From positions 1 through 64,000 of the forward strand of contig QNGE01001240.1 in assembly GCA_008508345.1 (NCBI GenBank): 64,000 nt of DNA, read 5' to 3'. Shown here piece after piece: positions 26,247 to 37,972 of this stretch (its first letter is position 1; the number at the start of each line of letters is the position of its first letter). A program made the translations under genes and the position numbers. Origin of the DNA: Paragonimus westermani (lineage: Eukaryota; Platyhelminthes; Trematoda; Plagiorchiida; Troglotrematidae). A model generated the notes under the pieces. It did no database searches. It was not told where the DNA came from and saw only the letters and a program-made list of their open reading frames with translations.

Positions 26247-26267
26247 TCAATGCACGTTTCATGTATG
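26247..26267 (+). CDS. 21-bp phase-1 micro-exon
   Basis: Very good acceptor CTGTTTCAACATCGCAG and donor G|GTAAGG flank NARFMY, phase 1 at both ends. Confidence 0.55.
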
Positions 26268-26616
26268 GTAAGGCTGTGAGCAAACGTCGTTTGAAGAGAA
26301 TCCTGAGGTTGCGATTGGAATCAATTGTGTCAACCAACCCTGAATGTGGGGCCTTTTGCTAGGATCGATCAACTACTTCAGGTTTGCTTACAAACACTTG
26401 AGAAAACTCATAGTCACGGGCATCGGCCTAATCATCGGTCATAACCTGGTCACGTGAACAACTCAGTGACATTTGACAAAATTATTATCTGGTCACAACT
26501 CACAAAGTGAACGTCACACCACCTTGCACTCCTATTTCTTTGATTATCAAAAATTGTCGGATTACTTATCCAAGAAAAGTATACGACATTTGTTTGGAAA
26601 ACAAATTTACTTTCAG

Positions 26617-26676
26617 AATTGCTCACCTCGGATGTTCCAAGCCTTGTCATGATCTGCCCCGAGGTACCATATTCCG
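26617..26676 (+). CDS. 60-bp phase-1 cassette exon 11
   Basis: Acceptor CAAATTTACTTTCAG, donor G|GTAAGT (perfect). Peptide LLTSDVPSLVMICPEVPYS, Leu 9, Ile 12, one Cys. Phase 1 at both ends. Confidence 0.85.
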
Positions 26677-27747
26677 GTAAGTTTAAACTGGACATTATGT
26701 GATAAAATTAGATATGTATGCACACAGTTCTCAGTAACTCACTGTAAATCACCACAACACATCAAGGCTGGTTATTTGGGACAAATGTGTTTTTATATGT
26801 GGAAAGTAGCGAGACAAGTTCACTGTACTGTGGCGCTTCACCTCAGGCAAAACTCAATGAATTGCTGACGAAATACTTGACTAGTGGCACAAAGTTCCTC
26901 ATCAAAACTGTAGCTACGGTTACTAGAATTTCATTCAAACTGAGAACAGCGTGTTAAAGGGACTAGAATTTTATATACCAGTGTGACATACATGTTGGCA
27001 TATAAGTGTCAGCAGTAGAACGCAATGATTATGTCCTAAAAAGATACCTTGAACGACGTAGTCCAGGTAGTTCGTTCTTATGACGGTTTTCTTCAAGTTA
27101 GTGCTCTTAACATCAGAATTCAACAAGAAAGTTTGTTCGAGTTTGACCATTTTTGAGAGATTTCGACAAAACTACTAAGGACATTATTCGTGTCATATTT
27201 TCGAGCTGAAGGGCTTGTGCCATTTGAACGCACTCACACGTAATTGGGTTAAAATGAAACAGGCCTAGTGGGAGACTGATTGCTTCAAATCAGCCAAGTA
27301 CACTGGAGCTATGGCATATGAGCAATTCTGTACCGCTGCGTCCGGTTGATAACTTCGGGCAGTTGCGGTCTCGGCGTAGTTGCCTTATGAACGCAGGTGA
27401 GATGATATGTGTGGTTAATAGAGCTGCTGCATATTGTAATGAACCCATATTTGCAGTACCCAACAAGATATGAGGTGCATTGGTGACGTCCGCCTTATGG
27501 CCAATATTGTGTACCAAGTAGTCATCTGATTCAGAAGCCAGATTTCTACTTAGTGAAAAAGCTGATACTTGCAAACCATATTGGGATATAGGCGGTAGTG
27601 CGACGGCCCACAGATCGACTAGTCATCTTCACACGGTGATCATTACGGTAAGACGAGGAAGTGTGAATCACCTGGGGTTCGACTTAATCACTCTTGTACC
27701 TGTTGGGTAGTATCATCGGTATTTGTACTGTTTATTGCGTTGCGCAG

Positions 27748-27771
27748 AATTAACCTGGGCAGCCAGAATGG
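27748..27771 (+). CDS. 24-bp phase-1 micro-exon, tentative
   Basis: Acceptor TGTTTATTGCGTTGCGCAG, donor G|GTAGCA; peptide LTWAARM, phase 1 at both ends. Confidence 0.48.
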
Positions 27772-28142
27772 GTAGCAACTTTGTTCAGCCACCACTCCAA
27801 CTAGTTATGATGACTAATCTACATAACCCTGACCTGTAAAATTATGTTATTTGGCATGGCTATTAGACATCCTCGTAGTTATTTTGCTCTTGAAATCACA
27901 TGTATGTCCGATAGCCGGGTCATATCAGAGTGACGACGATTCTGTATTTCTCCAAATAGATATTCAATCATCCGAAGTAAACGGACAGACTTAATCGAAT
28001 TTATTCTCATCAGTACATTGTCACATTTAGTTTCAACGTTAACAGTAGGTTAAAACTGCGATTTATCCTTTGATTGTCAATGTTATGACGAGGTGCTTTT
28101 AGACTAAGCCTTAACGCGCTAGCTGCAATTGGCATCTTCCAG

Positions 28143-28202
28143 ATCTGTGGATAATGACTGACAATACGCACGGATTGTTTCTCAGTGCTCTCCAGTTGGC
28201 CG
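28143..28202 (+). CDS. 60-bp phase-1 cassette exon 12
   Basis: Acceptor GCAATTGGCATCTTCCAG, donor G|GTAAGT (perfect). Peptide LWIMTDNTHGLFLSALQLA, His 9 and Phe 12. It lies about 490 bp upstream of the Penelope-like insertion at 28.7 kb. Confidence 0.85.
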
Positions 28203-28689
28203 GTAAGTGTTCATTTGATAGGCTATGCAGTATCTCAATACACAATTAGCACATCTGATCCACTGACTCTTGGGTTCCATTGGAATCCATTTGTTTGTTA
28301 ATGATCTTCTATGACGAAAGTAATGCTTTCCGGGGCTTCCACCCAATGCAGAATGTTAAACCTATTTAATTCTGACTAGTTGTTAGACAATAGGACATGA
28401 ATGGTCTTGACACAAGTGATTAACCAGCTGGTACTTCTGCAGCTTCACTAGTACCTGTCTAAAAATTGACGCATCACACACATGTTAGGTGTACGCAAAC
28501 ACTCGTTCCAAACTGGAGGTCACAAACTTGCAATTCATTTAGTGCATTTATCGATTCTATCCCTAACGCATACATTCATTCAGATGTTCACATTCAAAGC
28601 AAGCGCCGGTCGATTAATGGTTCGATTTGATCACAAGTTTGCGTAGCCTTTAGGTCACTAAAATTCCTAGACGTAACAAGATATATCGG

Positions 28690-28823
28690 ATCAGAAAAAT
28701 GGTGTAGAGGACAAGTTCGTTTTCGTTTATTCATCATCAGGCCAAATACATAACATTTATATGGAACACTTGTCAGGGCGAAGCGAACAAAACAAACGGC
28801 AAGTTCAAGTGAGGTCAGACACG
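28690..28823. repeat. inverted arm of Penelope-like element, left
   Basis: Reverse complement of 29694-29827 over 134 bp with few differences. In element orientation it carries CTGATGA followed by GAAA, the two core boxes of hammerhead ribozymes found in Penelope-like termini. Confidence 0.85.
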
Positions 28824-28857
28824 TCATAGGCAAACACGGCGACAACGTTTGATACGA

Positions 28858-29739
28858 TTATGTCACCATTATGACGTAACTGGAACCATGGCGTTTTTGA
28901 TCGATCGTGTTGTGGGTGTTTGGCCATGGCAACATCAACGCCTGAACAAAGCGCTTCTGTGCGCACACAGGTGGATTATTCAATCGAATTCCGATCGCTT
29001 CAGCCGTGGCCAAAATTCGGCATCTGACAGCTTTTGAGTGAATGCCTTTGACTCGGTAAATCAGACGAAACGAGGAGGCCAGGTTGACAGTATGATTGGT
29101 ATCGACGAGGTGTGCAACAATTGCGCTGGTGATCGTCTTGGTGACTCGGCTATTGATCCAGGCTGGATGATGCTCACGGATACGTTCGGATGAGCGCCTG
29201 GTCGTGCGACCCACGTAACTAGTTCCACAGGAACAAGTAAATGAGTATACACAAAAGGAAGTCGCAGAAGCGGGCACTTTATCCTTTAACCGTAAACACA
29301 GGGCTGGAGTAGAGTTGAAACAGACACGTAGGTTGGCAGCATAGAATGTTCCATTGATAGCATTGTTAAGTCTCCTAGTGATTGTTTCGGCGAGTGTATG
29401 CCCCTTGAATGGTAGTGAAATAAATAGTGTCTTCATTTCCGCTAGGGTCATCTTATCTTGTTTCTCGCGACGTTCCATAGTCTTGTCTACAAAACGTTCT
29501 GGATAGTCATTTTTTAAGAACATTGTGCGTAGAAAGGTTAGTTCATCGGAGACCGAATCCCGTGTGCATACTCTCATGACTCTGTTGGTCATGCAGTTTA
29601 TGAGATTTCTTTCCTGCCTTAGAGGAACAAAGCTGTCAACTGGATAATGGTCACATAATCGTATCAAAAAGTTGTCTACGTGTTTGTTTACGACGTGTCT
29701 GACCTCATTTGAACCTGCCGTTTGTTTTGTTCGCTTCAC
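28858..29739 (-). CDS. GIY-YIG endonuclease region of Penelope-like element
   Basis: An uninterrupted 293-codon frame. Residues from about 20 to 95 resemble the segment after the reverse transcriptase of Penelope elements. The GIY-YIG nuclease follows: V-Y-S at 164-166, Cys 169 and 171, S-Y-V-G at 174-177 with R178, Arg/His in the E-R-I-R-E-H stretch ending at 190, and a late Glu 247 before N-N-P, matching the family's metal-binding Glu and Asn region. The first 13-15 residues fall inside the inverted arm (29694-29739), so the apparent start is a chimaera of the insertion, not a natural start. The intact frame suggests a fairly recent copy, but without reverse transcriptase it is not autonomous. 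Confidence 0.88.
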   Translation of the reverse strand: MKRTKQTAGSNEVRHVVNKHVDNFLIRLCDHYPVDSFVPLRQERNLINCMTNRVMRVCTRDSVSDELTFLRTMFLKNDYPERFVDKTMERREKQDKMTLAEMKTLFISLPFKGHTLAETITRRLNNAINGTFYAANLRVCFNSTPALCLRLKDKVPASATSFCVYSFTCSCGTSYVGRTTRRSSERIREHHPAWINSRVTKTITSAIVAHLVDTNHTVNLASSFRLIYRVKGIHSKAVRCRILATAEAIGIRLNNPPVCAQKRFVQALMLPWPNTHNTIDQKRHGSSYVIMVT

Positions 29740-29827
29740 TCTGACAAGTATTTCATATAAATGTTATGCATTTGGCCTGATGACGAATAACCGAAAACGA
29801 GCTTGTTCGCTACACCATTTTTCTGAT
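29694..29827. repeat. inverted arm of Penelope-like element, right
   Basis: Inverted copy of 28690-28823, ending 23 bp before the right-hand 13-bp target duplication. Confidence 0.85.
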
Positions 29828-29863
29828 GAGTACTTTGGGGATTTCTAACCATATATCGGATCA

Positions 29864-32728
29864 TCTTGAAAGCATCGCAGCTTTCAACGGCTGACAAATA
29901 AGCGACAGAACGCTTTGATATACTGGTACACGATTGTGATCTAAACCGATTTGGACATCGAACGCTGATGGTAACTCGGTTACACAAATAGCCGAACGCT
30001 CGATATTAGCTCGAAACGTACTACTAACAATTTGTCTCTCATGGTATCCGAAACATAACAGGAATTGTCCAAATATTTGTACAGAATTTTGCATGACGAC
30101 TGAAAGTCATCAGTTAGCTGCGATTCGCCCGCACGTTCGAAAAGGTTCAACTTATCCTTTGGCTAGAACAGCATTATAGATCCGAATACCTGTCTGGTTC
30201 TTTAGGTTGAAACCGTGTGCTTTCTGCTATTTGAAGTCACAATGAAAAATTCCCGTGACCGGTAGGTCAGCTGACTAACCACAAAATAACACAGTCAAGA
30301 TGCATTCTCTGTCTTGTTAAACATTGTCCCGCTTTTCTAACCGTCTACATAAAGCGTCCATCGGAGTGGGAGGAATGAATCAATTAAACTGTACGAATTT
30401 CTGTCATATGGAAAAAAATGCTAACATTTGTCCATAGCTAAATATCCATAGGGTCATTTTAAGATATTTGATATCTCTGAGGCTGCACTGACCAGACGAA
30501 TTAGTGCTGTTATGTGTTGCAACTTTTTATAGCCAAATTTACATGATTGCTTATATTCTACTCTTCACACCGACTACCACGGTCAGTTTAGTTATCCCAC
30601 TATAATTGGTTTTGAATTTACCGCGTTTGAACATCTGGAAAAATACTCAAAAATGCACAACGTACAGATCAATTTCTCATGACTGATCACGTGAACGTAT
30701 TACAGGTGGGGTAACTACATGCAACAGATTAAAGTCAGTCTGGAAAGTAGCGGGGATAATCGATGTCAACCAGGCGTCAGTCTGACAAGTGCACGGGGTG
30801 AATCGGCTACGAATGTATAAGGTCTAAACTCTCACGGTCTAATTCATAAACACTATGAGAAGGTGCATGCTGTGAGATGTTGCCACTTCATTTATTTGCG
30901 TTTTTAAATGTTTCTCGAACGTGGTCACGCAACAGCCGTGTGACAGTGAGGCGTTAAATTTGAAATCAAGCTTCCTCCGTTGTTAATCATCTCCCTGTTG
31001 CAGGTCAACTGTTTGTCTAAATGACCTGTTCTGTTCAGCTGGTACGTGCTAAAAACCCGTGGCTCTTAGCATTCACACACACATTGGTGGTTAGGCCACA
31101 TCGGCCGATTCCATGCGCGCAGATGTTACCGACTCATTCAGCATCGTTGCATTGAAGCTAAAATTGTGTTTGGTAGGGTGAAGCACATTAGTTTTGTCCT
31201 GGTTGTTATGCCCTCGTTACAAGTAATAGTTATCTGTATTCGACTAACCAAAATGAGCATGGTTTTTGTCACTCACAACATATGCAATTTTATTGTGTTA
31301 GTGCAACAGAATAATTCTGGAACAAGGGATGTTACATACCATCCTTTCAATTATCACGTCACTAGTTGTTTTGTGTCATGTGACAGAGTCGTGAAGATAC
31401 TGCATTAATGGGAATACTGACGGAAACTCAGACATTGTGGTGGACTAACCGGAAACACACTGCGAACTTGTGTATTATGTATCTAACATCTAATCAACGT
31501 CACAATGCAGCTGTGTTTTGATTAGTCATGAACCTTACAAATCTTATATCCTGGCGAATACCAACAGTTTTTACTTCAATTGAACGATGCTTACTAACCT
31601 CAACGGATTGCGGGCTTAAACAGTAATGTACAGGTGGTTGCTAAATTTGTATAAGCTATCAACTAGCACAGGTAGTCGCGCCTTAAATTAACTGCAGAAT
31701 CTCAACCCGCGAAGTGTATACTACCATATAGATGAAGTCTTCAGGGTTGACCACTGGAGGGAATCAGGACCGAGAATTAGATCTGGTGAGATGATACACC
31801 GACAAACCTACAACCTGGTTCAAGTTTACTGTGTGACGAGCTGACTAAACCTAATGAGACATAAAAATTCCTTCATTCTCGTTGATACGCTGACTACATC
31901 GTTTTTTCTGCTCATCGTTCGGTTTGTTATAAGGTTATGTTGGATTTTCGACGAAACCGGCAAAAAACTCAGTGTCCTCTCGCTGACTTCGCTTAGGATT
32001 TCCTCAGATTTGTGATAGTATTAATGTCCATCCAGTAGAAGACCGCAAGACTTGTGCAAGGGTTACAAATGCGGACGATATGTGCACGATTCACATACTG
32101 CGTCTTATTATATCGGTTAGAAATGTGCATAAAAAAGAGCTCACCGAAATAGGTTTATTCCGTTGAATGCTATTTATTTCGTGTGACTATTTTAGGTTTA
32201 AGATCCATTTTTACTCAGTGCAAACAGTCTGCTGCCGAATTTGGAAAATTTCGCCTGATCCGGTTGGATGATAAGTAGGCATTGGATGATTGTCACCCAT
32301 AACAATTCTCAGTTCTGAAATATGTGTTTGTACATGTGTTCTTCTACAATGAATTTTTTCAGAAGTAATCCAAACCGCGGATGCTGTAAAATACGCGGTC
32401 GATTGGAATTTCATGGTCCCAAGTGAGTTTGAGTAAATCAGGTCCGGCAAACAGGCTGAAATGAAACACACAATCAACTCACTAACAGAGGACCACAGGA
32501 TTAGCGTGTGCACACAATTTTTCTCGAGAAATCTCATGATTTTTGACCAGACCTGTGCAGACTGGGACTTTCTCTTGCCTAAATAATCAAACAGTCTACA
32601 GGTTATCTGCGAGCATAAAACCTGTGCGAACGGTAAGCTGGCAAACTTTAGTTTGGCTGAAGAAGAGTGATGTTTCTGATGGTTGGGAACAGTGGTGGTG
32701 TTGTTTGTAGCTCGGGTTGATGGTTTTG
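29864..32728. other. probable intron between two Penelope-like insertions
   Basis: No phase-1 exon with good sites. 31755-31795 has a good donor but ends in phase 0. No repeat recognised. Confidence 0.45.
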
Positions 32729-32790
32729 GTATTGATGTGTTCGCCGAGCTTGGCATTTAGGTTGCAAATGTTTCATCACCAGGCGAGGTG
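32729..32790. repeat. inverted arm of second Penelope-like element, left
   Basis: Reverse complement of 33806-33867 over 62 bp. It lies immediately before the reverse-transcriptase remnant. Confidence 0.8.
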
Positions 32791-33633
32791 ACTGAAACCG
32801 ACAAACAAATACCGTTCCTAAATGTACTAAGCAACCGCAAACCTGATGGAACATTGGAGACCTCAGTTTATCGAAAAGAAACGCACACGGACCAACTCCT
32901 TAGTTTTCGCAGCAACCACCCAGTCTGCCACAAGAGAAGCTGCATTCGAACCCTGTTCAAACGAGCTGAAACACAATGAAGCACTGCAGAGCTCGGAGAA
33001 AGGAAGAAAACTACCTACACCGAGTATCTCTTCGCAACAGATACCCGCGAAACTTCATCAGACGGAGTCTATTACAAAAAAAGAAACAGAAAGCTCAACT
33101 CTAATGACCCACCAACAAAACGAATTGCACTACCATACATCGAAACCATATCAGAAATTACCGCCAGACTACTGAGAACACATGGTATCACGCTAGCACA
33201 AAAGGCAACATCAACATTACGAAAGATACTATCAAAACCAAAAGAACAATTCAAACCCACCGACAGAAGAGATGTCATTTACAAAATCCAATGCAATAAC
33301 TGTGGACGACACTACGTCGGCCGAACCGGACGGAAATTATCAACACGAATACATGAACACGAACTGGCCATCAAGAGACATGATTAATTTTCCCTAATCT
33401 CCGTCCACGAGGATGAAACTGGACACGCCTTCAACTTGAACACCGCAGAATACCCTACTCAGGCAAATACCAAACATGCAAGAGAATTTCTCGAAGCTTG
33501 TTACTCATCAACCGGTTCAATAAACAAACACATCGAGCTAGACAAAATCTACGAACCAATGCGAATCAAGGATTTGAGGAGACGTAAACGCCATCGAGCC
33601 CAAATACCGGTAAACCCAAACAGAACAACTTGA
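32791..33633 (+). pseudogene. Penelope-like reverse transcriptase C-end and GIY-YIG remnant
   Basis: 32791-32979 encodes the end of the reverse transcriptase (residues Q-I-P-F-L-N-V-L, then T-H-T-D-Q and S-N-H-P motifs) and meets a stop. The next piece (33012-33107) is in another frame. The nuclease from about 33187 has Y-K-I-Q-C-x-x-C and Y-V-G-R-T-G-R, the usual Penelope form, up to an in-frame stop at 33385-33387. Homology resumes in the same frame to 33633, including a G-H-x-F-N-type block and a conserved A-R-E-F-L-E-A block. At least one frame change and two stops: non-functional. Confidence 0.85.
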
Positions 33634-33805
33634 ATTGATAAGACAAAAATCAATCAATGGTGGGTCGGACCAGAGGTCAAACACGACGGAAAGCGACCAA
33701 CCAGAATCCAGGCTAGTAGGTCCACTCACTCTCCTATATAAAAGCAGGCATTGATCAATCTTCACATTCAAAATATACGCTGAAACACTTACGCATTGAT
33801 GATGA

Positions 33806-33867
33806 CACCTCGTCTGGTGATGAAACGTTTGGAACCTAAATGCCAAGCTCGGCGAACATATCAATAC
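33806..33867. repeat. inverted arm of second Penelope-like element, right
   Basis: Inverted copy of 32729-32790. Just upstream, CACC/GGTG can pair around a short loop and is followed by GAAAC, resembling a hammerhead stem II plus core box, but the CUGANGA box is imperfect. Confidence 0.75.
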
Positions 33868-34548
33868 GAGATAGTAATGTTTGTTACTTCTGATCCACAC
33901 TCAAATGCGTTCATTCTTACATGTTTTTTTAAGTCGAAATCGTAACATTTTCGTCCGTCTGAGCTACTTTATTTGCTCGGTCGGAACCTTACCTATCGAT
34001 CCTTTCCGAAGTGTGTGCCCAAATGCGAGATCCAGCGTCCAAACCACTTAACTAGAATTTCCACCAAAGTACTTGCTCTAAGGGTCTATCCAAACCAAGG
34101 CCTCCTAGCGGATCTCAACATTGCAACAATTTACCTTTATCACGGCACCTATGGATGAACAAAATGATCGAATAAGACATGTTGACAAGAAGTGAGACGA
34201 CACGGTTCGGTAACGAGGTCTTAAACTGAGACATGTCAAGCAAAGCTTATCAGTTCGATGACATGGCTACAAAACATTACGTCAAAGTCCACGAATATCG
34301 CGTTGAATCCGAAATCACAGCATGACGTATATCAGATCCCACGAGGAACTGTTAGCTTTTACTCAGACCGTTAATAATTTGTAAATATACGTCAATCATT
34401 AACGTAGCTTTTCGCCGTCCATCGTTTGGCGAAAAATATCACGACAGCACGGTTCTCCAAAAAATAGCGTATTTTTTACTCTGTCCATTTGCCATCGTCC
34501 GTGCATGCTTGCTCCCTGCCCAACATTGCCTTTCAAACACTGGAACAG

Positions 34549-34608
34549 TTATAACGATGTATGTCAATAGCCAATTGTCAGCAATCGTGGACCACGGCGG
34601 CCAAAACA
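34549..34608 (+). CDS. 60-bp phase-1 cassette exon 13
   Basis: Acceptor CTTTCAAACACTGGAACAG, donor A|GTGAGA. Peptide ITMYVNSQLSAIVDHGGQN, Leu 9 and Ile 12, phase 1 at both ends. First exon after the double Penelope interval. Confidence 0.82.
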
Positions 34609-35003
34609 GTGAGAAGATGGAATTGAGCAAGTTAATCAGAAATGCGCGCAAGCGCTCCTGCCGGCTGGTCTGGCTGTGTTTGTGACGGTGTGCTGAGACC
34701 GTTCGCTGACGCGATCCGGTTTCGAGGGCCGTCTTTTAGCAAATCGTGTAGTTAGACTTATAGTTGAAAATCCTGTCAAATGGTTCAGACACCGGATTTC
34801 CTACCCAGGTACACACTTCGGCGACAATCGATATAAACGCGTCAGTGAATGTTTTACTGTTCGACATTCGTTAATCAATCACGCTATATTACATTTCAAT
34901 TTTTCCCGTATGTTAAATCGGATAGCCTGTGCATCTTGTTTTTCCCTACATGTGTGAAGCTACAAGAAGCAGGTGTATGTCTTCACTTAATTTTCACTTT
35001 CAG

Positions 35004-35066
35004 CAAATATGAGGACATTGGACAATCGCATTTACTGGTACGCGGAATGGAATCGTAGACTGAAAT
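35004..35066 (+). CDS. 63-bp phase-1 cassette exon
   Basis: Very good acceptor TTAATTTTCACTTTCAG, donor T|GTACGT. Peptide NMRTLDNRIYWYAEWNRRLK, Tyr/Trp-rich, phase 1 at both ends. Confidence 0.76.
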
Positions 35067-35279
35067 GTACGTTGTCACATTGTTGGGTGTCAATATCAAA
35101 ATTATTGCCGGATCTAACCGAAGTTGCTATAAGTCCGATATCATGTCTGACGACTTAAATTGTAACTTGAAATCAGATTGTCGCTTCTTTTGGCCAACTG
35201 TTACGAGAATTACTCATATCTCTCACATGTCATATGGGAAAATGAACACGTACTTTGTGTTTTCTGTTTATCGTTGCAG

Positions 35280-35339
35280 ACATTAGTCACAACTGTTCTC
35301 CAACTTGGCGAACCAAATGTGTGGCGACGAATTGTGTTA
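35280..35339 (+). CDS. 60-bp phase-1 exon, weak donor
   Basis: Very good acceptor TTTCTGTTTATCGTTGCAG; 19 codons ISHNCSPTWRTKCVATNCV; donor A|GTGCGA is weak and an earlier in-phase donor (35319) exists. Three Cys set it apart from other units. Confidence 0.55.
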
Positions 35340-35811
35340 GTGCGATCCTGAATGACTGAAAGAAACATGGAATATCCCCTGCTCAATTATATTTACGTGG
35401 TTACTTTTGTAGTCAATAAAACTCAATAATGTTGGTGTCAGAAATCCGTTCGTGTGACTTATACCGTTGTTTCTCAAAGTGTAGCAAACTCTGATAAGCG
35501 GTATGAAATTTACCAAAAATACTGGTGAATGTTCGTGAGTTTTTCATACCTGATCAGGGGCAACAATACAAAAATTGTTCGCGGATTCCCGGAGAATTGT
35601 AGCCGATAAATACAGTATGGGTATGGCGTAACACGAATGAAATTACCTTGGGAAATATTTAATCACCATAACTCACCCAAGATGAACGGAGTAAATGAAC
35701 GGTGATGCAACAACTTGCAACTTAGGCTTTCATCTATACTGTGTTCATCCTTTGAGGCTCCATCTATGTCATTCGGAATGAAATACTGTATGTTCTTTTC
35801 TATCCAAAAAG

Positions 35812-35871
35812 CAATCTGGATGCTGGATGACGGCTTGTACATGACCCTACTGGAGACATTCACAAATCCAC
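35812..35871 (+). CDS. 60-bp phase-1 cassette exon 14
   Basis: Acceptor GTTCTTTTCTATCCAAAAAG (AAG type), donor C|GTAAGC. Peptide IWMLDDGLYMTLLETFTNP, Tyr 9 and Leu 12, phase 1 at both ends. Confidence 0.82.
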
Positions 35872-36659
35872 GTAAGCTGTGCTACTTATAACTTATGCAA
35901 AAGCGAATGCCTACCTTGATTCCTTTGAGCACACAGTGTGAAATGTAGGCTAGCATCATAAACTGCCACTAGTTCCATTTTCTTGTTGTGATGAATGGAG
36001 ATGTATGTTTCACTTTTAATAAACGAAAATACTTGAATCCACTACCTGAACGCTGGAGTTGGAAGTTCACCTATTTCGCCCTCCAACGATTCAGATAGTC
36101 TCGTACTGCCAAAATGGAATTACAGTTGATCGCCATGAATTGGTTGGTAGATGATTTCGTGTTCTCCTGAACAGATCCGAACAATTTCCTTCCATTTAGT
36201 TTGCAAAATATTGGGTGACCAGAAGTGAACATTCAGTATCTATTGTGAATCTGTGGGCAGTTAAAACGCATAATCCAAAAACGCTACACATTACATTCAG
36301 TCGCATCGGTGCCGTATAGCCATGAAAAGCAATGACCTTGCTAAAGTGAAAATTGTTTCATTAAGAAGGATGTAGTGCATGTGAGGACCCGCACAACATG
36401 GGAACATAGGTCAGATGAGGGTGTGATAGAACGACTGAAATACAAATCGGGAAAGTTCTGATTTTAGCACGAAACGCCACGGTTGAATTGTTACATCGCA
36501 TTCATCCACAGTTGACAAGGTAGTCACATTTTCCGTTATAAGTTTAATTACGGGTTGAAAATGGGCTGCAAGGTGAGAAGATATAATATCCCACAGGCAT
36601 AACTACATTCAGCACAAAATGATCTTGTGACAAACAATAGACTTTGTTAGGCATTACAG

Positions 36660-36692
36660 AAATTTACAACTGGAGATATCACAATAGATCTC
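36660..36692 (+). CDS. 33-bp phase-1 micro-exon
   Basis: Acceptor TTTGTTAGGCATTACAG, donor C|GTATGA. Peptide IYNWRYHNRS, phase 1 at both ends, 105 bp before the next cassette. Confidence 0.58.
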
Positions 36693-36797
36693 GTATGATT
36701 AGCCAAAATAAGCATATTCAATTGAGCGCATTCATCATGTTTACTACCCAAAATTGTTCCATTGACCAAGTATTACTTTTCTGTAATGATCCCGCAG

Positions 36798-36857
36798 AAA
36801 CGTTGGTTACCAACACCGTTGCTTATAAAATGATCCAATGGAACCCAAACGTCAACC
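36798..36857 (+). CDS. 60-bp phase-1 cassette exon 15
   Basis: Acceptor TTCTGTAATGATCCCGCAG, donor C|GTGAGT (perfect). Peptide TLVTNTVAYKMIQWNPNVN with Tyr 9, Ile 12, Trp 14 and Pro 16, one of the clearest matches to the array motif. Confidence 0.86.
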
Positions 36858-37732
36858 GTGAGTTTGAGCAGAATACCAAGGCAAACATTTTGCATAAAAC
36901 TGTACAAATATGGCTCAGACCAACAGATTGTTAGAGCCTGTGTTCCTTCGCTGCACAAAGAACAACTGAAGATATTGAAAATGAATTGAATGTTGATGAG
37001 TTATATTGGTACAACTTAAGCAACGCCTAAAAGTGTTGGCAACCTTTGTGTTCAGGTAAGTTTTCTGGTTATTCCCAAAGTGAGCAAGCCGGAAGGTTTG
37101 TGTGACTGGGAAAGTTGCAATCACCTATGACAAGTGTTCAAGTTACCAAATTTGAAACTTGTCTTTTCTCCGTGAGTAGAGTTCTTCAGAAATCACTAAT
37201 GTTACCATGCAACTAACAAGGTTGTCGATGAGGGTAAAAGAACATTGTTCAACCCTCTACTGTTGAGCCTGAGTTAACAAACACTTTGAAAGATGAACGG
37301 TAACCGAACCGTGCACTTTCCAGACTAGTCTCGTTGTTCTGTTGTCTGCTGCACATGAAGTTTAGCCATTTAGTCAAAACATTTTAATAAACCTAAAGTC
37401 TTTGACATACTCGTTCAATCTATTTGGGGTTAGAAGATTCAAGAACCTACGCTTGACCTTCAGTGGTTCGACTTGAAAGAAATTTCATTCAACATCAGTT
37501 TTTGCCTCTCGTTTACCTCAAGCAGCTTTCTAATTGCGGAGTTTTCTGAACTGTCAGAACTACGTCCTTTTGCTTGAGAGTAAGGACAGCAGTGCACGGT
37601 TTATCCATATCCTGACAAAAGCGTTAAACATCTGTTTACTCTGGAACTATAGAGAACTTTGAGCCATAGGAGTGATGTGATCAGCAACGGAGCCATAGCA
37701 CATCGATTGCTTGGGTACGTGTTTTTCAATAG

Positions 37733-37972
37733 TAGTGAAGCATCGAGATTCAGTACTCAAACTGATGAGAATAGACTCACGCAAATCCCACGAGAGTGGT
37801 TATCGACGCGCACAACAAATATCTTATGCGAACAAACTCACTCAAGAGTTTGTTGTCGTTGCGCTACATGATGATCAGCTGAAACCGCAGCAAAACACTG
37901 ACATGGGAATGGAACGTAGGCTGGAATTGCTAGAAGTGCAGGTTGCAATGCTGGTGTGTTGTATGGAAGCAG
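37733..37972 (+). CDS. 240-bp phase-1 exon (4 x 60)
   Basis: Acceptor GTACGTGTTTTTCAATAG, donor G|GTATTT. 79 codons, open throughout, phase 1 at both ends, exactly four times the 60-bp unit. The sequence is charged and Gln-rich with heptad-like hydrophobics towards the end (MERRLELLEVQVAMLV), suggesting helix or coiled coil rather than beta structure. No family recognised. Being the second longest open exon, it is good evidence that the array is coding. Confidence 0.8.

Larger units (their letters stand above)
28681..29863 (-). mobile_element. Penelope-like element, truncated, with 13-bp target duplication
   Basis: The 13-mer ATATATCGGATCA occurs directly at 28681-28693 and 29851-29863. Between them a minus-strand Penelope-type reading frame is flanked by inverted arms of 134 bp (28690-28823 and 29694-29827). 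The upstream reverse transcriptase is missing, so this is a 5'-truncated copy with an inverted terminal piece at its 5' junction, a form known for Penelope-like elements. It sits in an intron of the exon array, antisense to it. Confidence 0.88.
32729..33867 (+). mobile_element. Penelope-like element, second copy, decayed
   Basis: Same build as the copy at 28.7 kb: a truncated frame between inverted arms (32729-32790 and 33806-33867). The reading frame is on the + strand and the protein is of a different subfamily. No target duplication was found, so the outer limits are uncertain. A TATA-like stretch TATATAAAAG lies at 33735-33744, within the 3' part of the element. Confidence 0.82.

Noticed and set aside
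32211..32756. Minus-strand 181-codon frame
   Set aside because: Its first part is antisense to the Penelope-like terminal arm and the rest has no recognised family; probably fortuitous.
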